Shown here one piece after another: positions 9,333 through 17,121 of a stretch of 64,000 nucleotides of DNA. The translations under genes and the position numbers were made by a program. How positions within the stretch are numbered: the stretch's first letter is position 1; each line of letters begins with the position of its first letter. The DNA lies in contig NZ_CP011509.1 in assembly GCF_001027285.1 (NCBI RefSeq), positions 10,750,501-10,814,500 on the forward strand. Direction: 5' to 3'. This DNA is from Archangium gephyra (GTDB lineage Bacteria; Myxococcota; Myxococcia; Myxococcales; Myxococcaceae). The notes beneath the pieces were generated by a model. That model saw only the letters and a list, made by a program, of their open reading frames with translations, was not told the DNA's origin and did no database searches.

Positions 9333-11042
9333 ATGCAGCGCAGCCGCCTCGCCGTCCTGCTGTTTCTCCCGCTGGCCTTCGCCACCGGATGTCCCGACCC
9401 CGAGTGCAAGGACACCTCTTGTGACGGCAGCGATGCCGGAGTGGATGGCGGCGTCGCCGACCCGGGAGACTTCGAGACCAACGGCCCCTACGCCAACTGC
9501 CACTTCATCCAGGGCACCACGGGCACGCAGTGCGGGGAGCTGCCCAGCTTCGACCTGTCCGCGTGCCCGCGCACCACGCTCGGCGGAGCCGGCCAGGAAG
9601 GCGTCTTCACCACCCACCTGCGCGGCGAACAGAGCGATGGCGGCCCGCGCTACTACATGCAGAGCCACTCGCTGCGCAATGACGGTGGCGTCGAGACCTT
9701 CAACAGCTGGGCCACGTTCAGCTCCAACATGAGCCTCACCAAGCAGTTCACGAATGACACCTGGTTCGTGTCGCGGCACACCACGAGCCGGCTCGCGGAC
9801 GGCGGCACGAGCAACGTCACGTGGGGTTACGCCGGCTGCTCGGCCCAGGACCCCAACCACATCACCGGCTGCTACGCCGTGTGCCGCAACGGGCAGACCA
9901 CGGAGGTGGGCACCTTCAAGACCGCCCGCATCGTGCCCGCGCGCAACGAGAGCGAGGCCAACGGGCTCACGCTCGTCTCCGAGTCGCCCATCAACGACAT
10001 GTACGATCCGAGCTACACCTTCGGCCTCCCGGTGGACGTCTACGTCACCAAGAGCCACGCGTATGTCGTGTCCCTCGAGGGCTCGTACCAGGGCTGGGGC
10101 GGCCTGACGGTCTTCGATGTGAGCGATCCCGCGCACCCGCGGCTCGTCAATCAGATCTCCGCCGACAACGGCTACTGGAACGGCGTCTGGGCCAAGGGAG
10201 ACGCCCTGTACATCGCCAGCGGCAAGCACGGCGTCATCACCTACGACATCTCCAACCCCGCCAACCCCGTCCTCTCCCAGGTGCAGGTCCAGGAGAACGT
10301 GGACGCCCACACCGTCTTCGTCGAGGGCAACCACCTCTACGCCATGGGTGCCCCGACGCGCATCTATGACATCTCCACCCCGCTCGCGCCCCGGCTGCTC
10401 GGCCGCTACGTGCCGCCCGGCGCCGAGTCCTACCCGTACGCCTACGTGCACGATGCCTTCGTCTACCGGGGCCGCATGTACAGCTACTACTGGTCGTACG
10501 GCATGCAGATCAGCGATGTCTCCCAGCTGAGCGAGGCGCAAGGGCCCGTGGCGCTCGGTAGCTACCGCTACGGCACCCACCGCGATGGCACCCCGATGCT
10601 CAGCTACGCCCGCAGCCACGCGGGCGCCGTGGGCACCTACGTGGATCGGCTCATCGCCTTCGAGGGCGGCGAGACCTGGGGCGCCCACCTGCGCGTGCTC
10701 GATGTGACCGACCCCACCCAGGTGAAGCTCATCTCCCGCTACCGCCTGCGCGAAGAGGCCTCCATCCACAACATGATCCTCGACGAGGCCCGCAAGCGCC
10801 TCTACATCGCCTACTACCACGAGGGTGTCCGCGTGCTGGATGTCGCCAACCCCGCCCAGCCGCGGGAGCTCGGCTACTTCAACAGCTTCCGCTCCGAGGA
10901 TCCGATGCGCGGTCTGGGCTTCTACGAAGGCGCCATCGGCATCCGCGTCCCCAAGGCGCCGGATGTCACCGCCCTCAACGCGGGCCTGCTCTACGTCGTC
11001 GATACCTCCCGCGGACTGCTCATCCTGCGCGAGACGAAGTGA
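9333..11042 (+). CDS. LVIVD-repeat lipoprotein
   Basis: 569 aa from ATG 9333, with GGAG 8 nt upstream. The signal peptide ends in a lipobox (LAFATGC), followed by a Cys/Asp/Gly-rich linker (DGSDAGVDGGVADPGD). The body holds repeated beta-propeller blades of the LVIVD type: LTVFDVSDPAHPRLV, VITYDISNPANPVLS, TRIYDISTPLAPRLLG, LRVLDVTDPTQVKLIS and VRVLDVANPAQPRELG, about seven in all. LVIVD proteins are surface or secreted adhesion-like propellers of unknown ligand, abundant in myxobacteria. No enzymatic residues are evident. It stands alone between the glycosyltransferase and the DUF350 gene. Confidence 0.85.
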   Translation: MQRSRLAVLLFLPLAFATGCPDPECKDTSCDGSDAGVDGGVADPGDFETNGPYANCHFIQGTTGTQCGELPSFDLSACPRTTLGGAGQEGVFTTHLRGEQSDGGPRYYMQSHSLRNDGGVETFNSWATFSSNMSLTKQFTNDTWFVSRHTTSRLADGGTSNVTWGYAGCSAQDPNHITGCYAVCRNGQTTEVGTFKTARIVPARNESEANGLTLVSESPINDMYDPSYTFGLPVDVYVTKSHAYVVSLEGSYQGWGGLTVFDVSDPAHPRLVNQISADNGYWNGVWAKGDALYIASGKHGVITYDISNPANPVLSQVQVQENVDAHTVFVEGNHLYAMGAPTRIYDISTPLAPRLLGRYVPPGAESYPYAYVHDAFVYRGRMYSYYWSYGMQISDVSQLSEAQGPVALGSYRYGTHRDGTPMLSYARSHAGAVGTYVDRLIAFEGGETWGAHLRVLDVTDPTQVKLISRYRLREEASIHNMILDEARKRLYIAYYHEGVRVLDVANPAQPRELGYFNSFRSEDPMRGLGFYEGAIGIRVPKAPDVTALNAGLLYVVDTSRGLLILRETK

Positions 11043-11158
11043 GTCCAGGGCTGGGGTGGGCGGCCGGGCAGCCCCTCACTCCGGCCCTTTCCCAGAGGGA
11101 GAGGGAGCGTTGAATGATTCCGTCCTCGCGGGCTTCCTCCTAGAGTGAACCCGCTCCC

Positions 11159-11701
11159 ATGAACCTGCTCCTCGTCGCCGTCGGGTTGTCCAAGGTGGTC
11201 TTCGGTGGGCTGGTCGCCGCGCTCGGCATCTGGCTCGCGTTCCGCGGCCTCAACCGGCTGCTCGGCACGGACCCGACCGTCGACCTGAAGCAGGGCAATG
11301 TCGCCGCTGGAGTCGTCCACGCCGCCAGCCTGCTCGCTCTCGGGATGCTGGTGAACAGCGCCGTCAGCGCCACCTTCGACGCCGTGGACCTCACCGTCCG
11401 TGGCGCCTCCGTCGAGCCCTCGGCCCTGGTGCGGCTCACCTTCTTCGCCCTCACGCACGTGGGCGTGGCCCTCCTCGTGGGCACCGGAGTGCTCGCCCTC
11501 GGCGTGCTCCTCTTCGACCGGATGACCCCCGGCATCGACGAGCTCGCCGAGGTTCGCCGTGGCAACGTGGCGCTCGCGCTCGTCCTGGCCGCCATCCTCG
11601 TCGTGCTCGCCTGGCTCACCGCGCCGGGCCTCCAGGCCGCCCTCAACGGCCTCATCCCCTTCCCCGAGCTCCCGCCCTCCACCTTCCAGTCTCCCTCCTG
11701 A
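11159..11701 (+). CDS. DUF350 (YjfL-like) inner-membrane protein
   Basis: 180 aa of two homologous halves, each two hydrophobic helices with a conserved polar turn (FRGLNRLLGTDPTVDLKQGNVAAG near residues 28-52; LFDRMTPGIDELAEVRRGNVALA near 117-140). This is the duplicated DUF350 pattern, usually four transmembrane helices. Function unknown; family members are often encoded beside membrane-stress or ATP-grasp/spermidine-synthase-like genes. The following transglutaminase-like gene starts 7 nt after this stop, so the two form an operon. Confidence 0.85.
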   Translation: MNLLLVAVGLSKVVFGGLVAALGIWLAFRGLNRLLGTDPTVDLKQGNVAAGVVHAASLLALGMLVNSAVSATFDAVDLTVRGASVEPSALVRLTFFALTHVGVALLVGTGVLALGVLLFDRMTPGIDELAEVRRGNVALALVLAAILVVLAWLTAPGLQAALNGLIPFPELPPSTFQSPS

Positions 11702-11707
11702 ACCTCC

Positions 11708-12652
11708 GTGGCCGACCCGCCGTCCAGCCCGCGGAAGACGCTCCTCCAGCTCTTCCTCGCCCTCTTCCTCGTCTCGAGCTGCTGCTTCCTCGGGCTGCGC
11801 TGGCTCGTCACGTCCGGAGTCGGCTCGCACACCCCGTCGCAGGGCTCGGCCCCGCCTCCCGAGCTTCCCGGCACCCGGGGCACCCACCTCGGCATGGCGC
11901 TCGTGCCCGACTCCACCCCGCTGAGCCAGGCCCGCACCTATGAGTGGCGCGCCGAGTCGCTCCTCCCGCCCGAGTACCGGGTGGTCTACGGCCTCGGGGA
12001 GTCACTCGCGCGCTCGCTGGACAGCCAGCACCGGGCCTACGGCCGGAAGATGCGCTTCCGCGCGCTGAGCCACGCCCGCTTCACCTACCAGGCCCCCTCC
12101 GGGTGCCAGCAGGACATGCGCTGCATCTACGCCGAGCTCATGCGCAGCAACGCCGAGCCCGTGCACGTGCTGGGCACCCGCTTCATCGAGCACATCCGCG
12201 AGCGGCGGTTGGATCCGCTGGAGGCCGCCGAGCTCATCATCAGCTTCGTCCAGCGCATCCATTACGTGGAGCCCGAGGGCCAGCCCTTCGGCGTCATTCC
12301 CCCGGCGCTCGTCGCCGCCCGGGACGAGGGCGACTGCGACTCCAAGGCCGTGCTCGCGGTGATGCTGCTGCGCCAGGCGGGCATCGACGCGGCCATCCTC
12401 TACTCGGATCCCCTCGCCCACGCCGCCGTGGGCGTGGCCCTGCCGGTGCACGTGCGGGGCCCTCCCTTTCGCCTCGGCAGCCACGTGTACCGTTACGCGG
12501 AGCTCACCACCGAGGGCTGGCCCCTCGGGATGATTCCGCCCCAACACGACAAGCCCCACCTGTGGAAGGTTCTGCCCCTGCCGGAATCACCCGGGGAGAC
12601 GGGCTCGTCTGTTGAGGCGGTGGACACTCCCGTGTCCGGAGACGTGGAGTAG
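11708..12652 (+). CDS. Membrane-anchored transglutaminase-like cysteine protein
   Basis: 314 aa from GTG 11708. An N-terminal hydrophobic segment (LLQLFLALFLVSSCCFLGLRW) suggests a signal anchor facing the periplasm. The C-terminal half has a transglutaminase-like core: Cys210 in DEGDCDSKAVLAVMLLRQAG and His238 in DPLAHAAVGV; the acidic third residue is not clear. The helical region before it includes DPLEAAELIISFVQRIHY, typical of this fold. It lies 7 nt after the DUF350 gene. Family members can be proteases or inactive scaffolds, so activity is unproven. Confidence 0.75.
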   Translation: MADPPSSPRKTLLQLFLALFLVSSCCFLGLRWLVTSGVGSHTPSQGSAPPPELPGTRGTHLGMALVPDSTPLSQARTYEWRAESLLPPEYRVVYGLGESLARSLDSQHRAYGRKMRFRALSHARFTYQAPSGCQQDMRCIYAELMRSNAEPVHVLGTRFIEHIRERRLDPLEAAELIISFVQRIHYVEPEGQPFGVIPPALVAARDEGDCDSKAVLAVMLLRQAGIDAAILYSDPLAHAAVGVALPVHVRGPPFRLGSHVYRYAELTTEGWPLGMIPPQHDKPHLWKVLPLPESPGETGSSVEAVDTPVSGDVE

Positions 12653-12785
12653 TCGAAGCGGCATCTGGCCCGAAGGGTGGGTTCCCCATGCACGCCCGGG
12701 GACGAAGCTTCACCACCCAACCCCGAGGCGCCCCCCCCGCCGAGCCCTTCTTCAACCACCGCACTTCTTCCCTCGCACGGGCTCG

Positions 12786-12824
12786 CTCCGGTGCATCCCG
12801 TTCGACAAACGGGTCGCACCGGAG
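12786..12824. terminator. Strong hairpin in the 12.65-12.86 kb intergenic gap
   Basis: Nested inverted repeat: outer 9-bp arms ctccggtgc/gcaccggag (12786-12794, 12816-12824) and inner 6-bp arms cccgtt/aacggg (12797-12802, 12808-12813), separated by a 2x2 internal loop and closed by cgaca. No T-tract follows. It could terminate the DUF350/transglutaminase transcript or be 5' UTR structure for the gene starting at 12857. Confidence 0.45.
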
Positions 12825-12856
12825 TGCGTGGTGGGCACCCCTTACCGGAGGTCGCC

Positions 12857-14200
12857 ATGCCGTCCATCTCCCGCTGGCTCATCCTGTCGCTGCTCGGCCT
12901 GTTGACCCTATCCGCCTGCCTCGCGCTGCCTCCCGAGCAGGACGCCGAAGCCGCCATCGAGGCACCCGCTCCCGAGCCGCGACCCGTGGCCCAGGCCCTC
13001 CTCGGAAGTGGCGAGCTGGCCACCACGAGCTGCCTCGCCAAACCCCTGCTGTCCGCGCTCGGCAAGAGCCGCGTGCTCGTCGGCGGGAAGATGAGCGATG
13101 CCATCGCCTCGCAGGCGCCGTTCGACGTGCGCTACATGTACCTCGCCGGTGGGTTGTTCGACTCGGCGGAGGCTTGCGGCTCGTGTCTGAGTTGCAGCGC
13201 CCAGGCGCACTCCTGCTCCAACGCGAGCGGCGGTTGCGCCTGGTGGGGATGCTGGCAATGGGACCAGCAGGCCCCGGGGCAGTACCTGCGCGACTTCCTC
13301 CAGGCCGCCGCCGCCCGCAGGCAGATTCCGATGATCACCTATTACGAGCTCCTCCACGCCAGCGGCGCCGTGGATGGGACCGCCGAGGTGCTGCGGGTGG
13401 TGGATATCTCCCTCATGCGGCGCTACTTCAACGACTGGCGCTTCGTGCTGAAGCAGATTGGAAGCTCCACCGCCCTGCTCCACCTCGAGCCGGACTTCTG
13501 GGCCTACGCGCAGTTCCTCGCCCTGGATCCCCGCCTGCTGCCCGCGGCCGTCGCCTCGGCCAATCCCACCGACTGCGGGCATCTGCCGAACACGGTGGCT
13601 GGGATGGGGCGCTGCCTCATTTCGATGGCTCGCAAGTACGCGCCCAACGCCAAGGTGGGCCTGCATGCCTCGGCGTGGGCCACGAAGATCGACGCCCACC
13701 TCAACACCAACCCGCTGTTCGATGTGACTATCGAGGCCCGCAAGGTGGCCGACTTCCTGAGCCTGTGCGGTGCCGCCGAGGGGGACTTCGTCGTCGTCGA
13801 GGCCAGTGACCGCGATGCGCAGTGGTACGAGGTGACCACGGGCACCCGGCGCTGGTGGGACCCGAGCAACTTCAACTACCCCAGCTTCCGCCAGGCCTTT
13901 ACCTGGTCCAAGGCCCTCTCCGAGCGGCTCGGAAAGCCCCACCTGTGGTGGCAGCTCCCCGTGGGCAACATGTCCCTGACCGGCACCTGGGAGCAGTGGC
14001 GCGACAACCGGCTCGATTACTTCTTCGACCACCCCGACCAGGTCGCCGCCGCGCACGGGTTCGGCATGGTGTTTGGCGCCGGCATGGAGGGACAGACCAA
14101 TCCCTCCTCGGATGGCGGGAACTTCGTGCGGCGCTCGAAGGCCTATTTCTCCAGTGGCGGGCAGCTCGCTTGCCCCACCGGGCTGACTGAGGCGCGGTAG
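12857..14200 (+). CDS. Secreted lipoprotein of unknown function, possible glycoside-hydrolase-like fold
   Basis: 447 aa; ATG 12857 has a near-perfect GGAGG about 6 nt upstream. The signal is MPSISRWLILSLLGLLTLSAC with a lipobox at LSAC. The mature part is Cys- and Trp-rich (CGSCLSCSAQAHSCSNASGG, CAWWGCWQWDQQ) and then has strand/helix alternation with LLHLEPDFWAYAQF, KVGLHASAWATKI and DFVVVEASDRDAQWYE. The acidic residues at the ends of strands suggest a TIM-barrel polysaccharide-active protein, but I cannot name a family. The stop codon lies 4 nt before a tRNA 3'-end remnant, so the gene abuts an integration scar. Confidence 0.7.
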   Translation: MPSISRWLILSLLGLLTLSACLALPPEQDAEAAIEAPAPEPRPVAQALLGSGELATTSCLAKPLLSALGKSRVLVGGKMSDAIASQAPFDVRYMYLAGGLFDSAEACGSCLSCSAQAHSCSNASGGCAWWGCWQWDQQAPGQYLRDFLQAAAARRQIPMITYYELLHASGAVDGTAEVLRVVDISLMRRYFNDWRFVLKQIGSSTALLHLEPDFWAYAQFLALDPRLLPAAVASANPTDCGHLPNTVAGMGRCLISMARKYAPNAKVGLHASAWATKIDAHLNTNPLFDVTIEARKVADFLSLCGAAEGDFVVVEASDRDAQWYEVTTGTRRWWDPSNFNYPSFRQAFTWSKALSERLGKPHLWWQLPVGNMSLTGTWEQWRDNRLDYFFDHPDQVAAAHGFGMVFGAGMEGQTNPSSDGGNFVRRSKAYFSSGGQLACPTGLTEAR

Positions 14201-14204
14201 GGGC

Positions 14205-14232
14205 ACGGGTTCAAGTCCCGTACTCCTCGCCA
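14205..14232 (+). other. tRNA 3'-end fragment (putative att site scar)
   Basis: The segment reads as a complete tRNA T arm (acggg / ttcaagt / cccgt), a 3' acceptor strand actcctc, discriminator g and encoded cca. No matching 5' acceptor (gaggagt) or anticodon arm exists upstream; that DNA codes the end of the 12857-14200 protein. Such orphan 3' ends are typical of integration by tyrosine recombinases at tRNA genes, and an integrase remnant lies 60 bp away. The tRNA isotype cannot be told from this part. Confidence 0.7.
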
Positions 14233-14235
14233 AAA

Positions 14236-14282
14236 GAAGGGCCCGGAATCCAGAGGGAAACCCCAACGATTCCGGGCCCTTC
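14236..14282 (+). terminator. Rho-independent terminator behind the tRNA fragment
   Basis: Perfect 15-bp arms (14236-14250 and 14268-14282) around a 17-nt loop, followed by gcctttctc. Its place 3 nt after the encoded cca is where a native tRNA terminator would sit, suggesting that the tRNA's original downstream DNA is retained here. It can also terminate the gene ending at 14200. Confidence 0.75.
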
Positions 14283-14293
14283 GCCTTTCTCAC

Positions 14294-14533
14294 CTACCTG
14301 CCTTTCCCTGCGTCGCGGAGCCCGTCTCCAGAAAGCTGGGCGCCCGCCGAGTCCAGCAGGCGGATGGCCGCGTCTTTCGCCGTTAGGGTGAGGTGCATGT
14401 ACCGCTGTGTCGTGGTGAGGCTCTCGTGGCCCGCCAGCTCCTGGATGGCCTTGGCGGGAGCCCCACGCATCGCCAGCCGCGAGCACCGGAGAATGTGCAA
14501 CACCCCGGTGACCGAGTTTACCGGCAGGCGCAT
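14294..14533 (-). pseudogene. Tyrosine recombinase (phage integrase) C-terminal remnant
   Basis: 79 codons reading toward the tRNA fragment. The end of a tyrosine integrase is recognisable: SRLAMRGAPAKAIQELAGHE (box II His), then SLTTTQRYMHLTLTAKDAA with the nucleophilic Tyr. The expected HxLRHTF block is damaged (HILRCSRLAM lacks the HTF-like residues), and nothing upstream encodes the N-terminal and core-binding domains. It is therefore a decayed fragment, consistent with a past island at the neighbouring tRNA 3' end. Confidence 0.8.
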
Positions 14534-14554
14534 CCGCGCTGGAGTCGGATCATC

Positions 14555-15406
14555 TCAGTAGAGCTTGCAGCAGATGCCCTCGGCCCTGACCTTGGCGGTG
14601 GTGGATGACGGACCCACCAAGGCACACGCATAAACGGTATTTCCGCTCACCGATGTGATGGTGCCCTCCGCTCCGATGGAGCTTGAGCCCGACGGCACAG
14701 TGCACGCACCACCCGTCAGAAACTCTCCAGGCAAGCAGCCCACGTAGGAGCCAGGGTAGGAGTAGCTGTTCACTGTGGCCCCGACAGGATAGCGGCATGA
14801 CAGCGCCCTGGGAGGACCCGACGGTCCCTGATCGCCCGTGTCTCCCTTCAGCCCTTGAATGCCCTGCACACCTTGAGGCCCCTGCGGCCCCATATCTCCC
14901 TTGGGCCCCGTGTCCCCCTTGAGCCCCTGCGGCCCCATGTCTCCCTTGGGCCCCGTATCCCCCTTGAGCCCCTGCGGCCCCGTGTCCCCCTTGAGCCCCT
15001 GCGGCCCTACTGCACCGATGGTCACATCGAAAGCGTCGTTCTGCTCCAGGTTGGAACCGGTCGCCATCGTCAGCAGGTAGGTGCCAGGCTGCAGAAATGC
15101 TGGGGGCAACTCGGCGACGACGGTGGAGGCACCGTACGTCTTAACCGTCACGCCAATCTCTGCCACGCGGACGACAGGCGCAGTCCCGGAAGAAGTCGAG
15201 AAATTGCGACCGTGAATGAACATCAATTTTTGGCCATGGTCCACGTCCACGTTGGTGATGACCAATCGGTTCTGGTTCTCCTGCGCTTGAGCCTGGTTCG
15301 AGAGTGAAAGCCCCGCCATCAAGCCTGTCAGCACACCCAGTCGAGTGGTCATGGATGACATGCGCAGCCGGATCGCCAATGCCTTGCCACCGAAGAACTT
15401 CGTCAT
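14555..15406 (-). CDS. Secreted collagen-like (Gly-X-Y) protein with N-terminal IPT/TIG-like domain
   Basis: 283 aa from ATG 15406 ([12 protein letters not shown]); GAGG lies about 10 nt upstream. A signal-type segment ([22 protein letters not shown]) is followed by an IPT/TIG-like Ig fold ([20 protein letters not shown]), then 22 uninterrupted Gly-X-Y triplets ([15 protein letters not shown]), then a Cys-rich C-terminal domain ([33 protein letters not shown]). Bacterial collagen-like proteins form trimeric surface stalks; the TIG-plus-collagen layout is common in soil bacteria and phages. It lies between an integrase remnant and an IS-like remnant, so it may be horizontally acquired. Confidence 0.8.
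   Translation of the reverse strand: MTKFFGGKALAIRLRMSSMTTRLGVLTGLMAGLSLSNQAQAQENQNRLVITNVDVDHGQKLMFIHGRNFSTSSGTAPVVRVAEIGVTVKTYGASTVVAELPPAFLQPGTYLLTMATGSNLEQNDAFDVTIGAVGPQGLKGDTGPQGLKGDTGPKGDMGPQGLKGDTGPKGDMGPQGPQGVQGIQGLKGDTGDQGPSGPPRALSCRYPVGATVNSYSYPGSYVGCLPGEFLTGGACTVPSGSSSIGAEGTITSVSGNTVYACALVGPSSTTAKVRAEGICCKLY
14810..15007 (-). repeat. Tandem collagen-coding repeat
   Basis: 198 bp encoding 22 Gly-X-Y triplets. The DNA repeats 9-, 18- and 39-bp units (cccttgagcccctgcggccc recurs) with few silent changes, so the array could vary in length by slippage or unequal recombination. Confidence 0.85.
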
Positions 15407-15759
15407 GATAAGAGATCCTCTTTCTTTTGGTGAATGAACGGGCGAGGCGAACCTCACCCGCCTCGTGGGCCTCCAACTCGGGTCCAAAGCCATCCATTCT
15501 CAAGAGCTTTATTCCTACGTCCTCTGACTGGTCGCTCCTTGACCGAGGCGCTGAATCCCTTTGTCCGCCAAGCTTTCAATTGCGCCCCCACGACACTGCG
15601 AGCCGGTGTGTTGCACGGCCGGCTGGCAGATCGTCACGAACGGATGCGGCTCTGACGCTCAGCAAGCGGGCAGCCGAGCTTCCCTGCGTGCCGGGCTGGC
15701 GGGATGGATGGCTCCCTCCAACGGACGAGTGGGTTCCGTTCCCACTACCGAACGGGGTT
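15407..15759. other. Non-coding stretch upstream of the collagen-like gene
   Basis: No convincing gene in either strand; the short ORFs here lack ribosome sites and recognisable motifs. One 7-bp hairpin (cgaggcg/cgcctcg, 15443-15465) lies near the collagen-like gene start and may sit in its 5' UTR. Composition is less GC-rich than the flanks. It probably also carries that gene's promoter, which I cannot place. Confidence 0.5.
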
Positions 15760-15845
15760 ACTCGGTCTCTGAGCCTGCCCCGGTTTTGTGGACACACCTC
15801 ATCAGTCGACTACACGGGAGGTCGTGTTCATGAAGCGAAGGAGGC
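15760..15845 (+). mobile_element. Probable left-end remnant of an IS3-type insertion sequence
   Basis: The string cctgccccggttttgtggac (15774-15793) resembles a terminal inverted repeat of IS3-group elements. It is followed by gggaggtcgtgttc and an ATG (15831) that opens MKRRRP, like the start of an orfA transposase, but the frame soon becomes the antisense of the Thg1-like gene. This suggests a truncated IS end abutting that gene's 3' end. The match is from memory of typical IS ends only. Confidence 0.35.
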
Positions 15846-16595
15846 CGGGGACTTCATCCGCTCCCGGACGTAGGCGTCGTACTCCTCCTTCATCGGGAGG
15901 GATTCGTCCACCCGCAGCCGCCGGCGCAGCGTGCTCACCTTCCGGCCGCTGCGCGGGTCCTCCCCCTCCTTCTCGTACTGCTCCCAGTGGATGCCCGAGC
16001 CACGTCGCTGCCAGAGCGGCAGCTCGTTGAAGTTGATGCCCCGCTGGAAGAGCAGCTCGTTCTTGAAGCCCACCGACTTGCCGTGCAGCTCCCGCGACGC
16101 CTGCGCCACGCTCTGGCCCTCCTTGCGCAGCGTCCAGTAGCACCAGCCGTGCAACGCGCAGCGCGTCGCGTCCGCCTGTCTCCAGCGGAAGTAGTCCACC
16201 ACCGCGCTCTCGTTCACCCCCATCCACACCCGGCTGTCGAATACCGCCGGCACTCCCGCCACGTGTGTGAAGGTCGCGCTCGCCACGCCCGCGGAGATGG
16301 ACACCAGCTTCTCCACCTCCCGGTCGAAGAGCGACCAGTCCGGCCGGAAGAGCACCGAAATCTCATCGCTCTCCGTGTACGCGTAGACGCCCTGCAGCTC
16401 CTCCAGCAGCGCCGAGGCCGTGCGCACCATCTGCTGGTGCAGCGTCGCGTCGAAGGGCTTCTCGTAGCGCGCCTCCGTGAAGCGCGAGAAGCCCCGCCCG
16501 TCCACCCGTAGCACGCACCACGCCCCGCTCAGCAGCCGCAGCGAGTGGAAGAACTCGCCCTCCCGCATCCGGGCCTCGAAGTCATTCGGACTCAT
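15828..16595 (-). CDS. Thg1-like protein (3'-5' nucleotidyltransferase / tRNA-His guanylyltransferase family)
   Basis: 255 aa, beginning MSPNDFEARMREGEFF. Thg1 signatures are present: LRVDGRGFSRFTEARYEKPF with a metal-binding Asp32, and YAYTESDEISVLF with Asp77/Glu78, equivalent to the two-metal catalytic carboxylates of the palm-like fold. Bacterial Thg1-like proteins add nucleotides in the 3'-5' direction and repair 5'-truncated tRNAs rather than adding G-1 to tRNA-His. The start overlaps the 3' end of a polynucleotide-kinase-like gene by 14 nt, so the two are translationally coupled; a 5' kinase plus a 5'-end polymerase suggests joint RNA end repair (inference). The last codons adjoin an IS-like scar, but length is normal. 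Confidence 0.9.
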   Translation of the reverse strand: MSPNDFEARMREGEFFHSLRLLSGAWCVLRVDGRGFSRFTEARYEKPFDATLHQQMVRTASALLEELQGVYAYTESDEISVLFRPDWSLFDREVEKLVSISAGVASATFTHVAGVPAVFDSRVWMGVNESAVVDYFRWRQADATRCALHGWCYWTLRKEGQSVAQASRELHGKSVGFKNELLFQRGINFNELPLWQRRGSGIHWEQYEKEGEDPRSGRKVSTLRRRLRVDESLPMKEEYDAYVRERMKSPASFAS

Positions 16596-17052
16596 GTTCC
16601 TCCCTCCATTCCCTCACGTCGAAGCCTCCCTCCGGGTGGGCCCGTACGTGGAACAACACATCGAATCCCTCGGCGGACGAGGGCCACCGCAGCTTCCGGT
16701 ACGTGATGTGGATGGCCTTGTCCTCCACCCGCGCCCTCCCCACCCGCCCCGCGTTGCGCGCCAGGCACGTCTCCAGGTCCGACTCGAAGACGTAGCCCAC
16801 CACCCGCGCCCCGTGCTCTCGCCCCAGCGCGATGAGCGGCTCGCGGTCCTCCACGAGCGGGTTGGTGTTGTCCACCACCACCGACTCGCCTCGGGCCAGC
16901 GCCTCGGCGATGAGCCTGCGCTGCCGGGCCTCACGCTTGCGCGCGTTGGGCCACAGGTCCTTGCTCACATGCACGTGTGAGCCCGCGAAGCGCTGCCGGT
17001 AGAAGCTGCTCTTTCCCGAGCCCTGCAGACCGATGAAGAGGACCAGTTCCAT
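16582..17052 (-). CDS. P-loop polynucleotide-kinase-like ATPase
   Basis: 156 aa from ATG 17052, preceded by ggggaggg. The P loop is FIGLQGSGKSSFY near the N terminus, followed by VSKDLWPNARKREARQ, VVVDNTNP (Walker-B-like region) and a lid-like stretch, the layout of T4-Pnkp-type 5'-OH polynucleotide kinases. It lacks a phosphatase domain. It sits directly upstream of, and overlaps, the Thg1-like gene. Kinase activity on RNA 5' ends is the obvious model but is inferred; other small-molecule kinases of the same fold (zeta-toxin or gluconate-kinase-like) cannot be excluded. Confidence 0.8.
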   Translation of the reverse strand: MELVLFIGLQGSGKSSFYRQRFAGSHVHVSKDLWPNARKREARQRRLIAEALARGESVVVDNTNPLVEDREPLIALGREHGARVVGYVFESDLETCLARNAGRVGRARVEDKAIHITYRKLRWPSSAEGFDVLFHVRAHPEGGFDVREWREEHESE

Positions 17053-17121
17053 GACACGTCCCTCCCCGGACGGTGTGCACGCCCGGGCCCTGACGCCGGG
17101 CACGGCCCTCCGATTCCCGCG

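Noticed and set aside
14810-15007. CRISPR-like array
   Set aside because: The regular repeats encode Gly-X-Y triplets in frame; there are no unique spacers.
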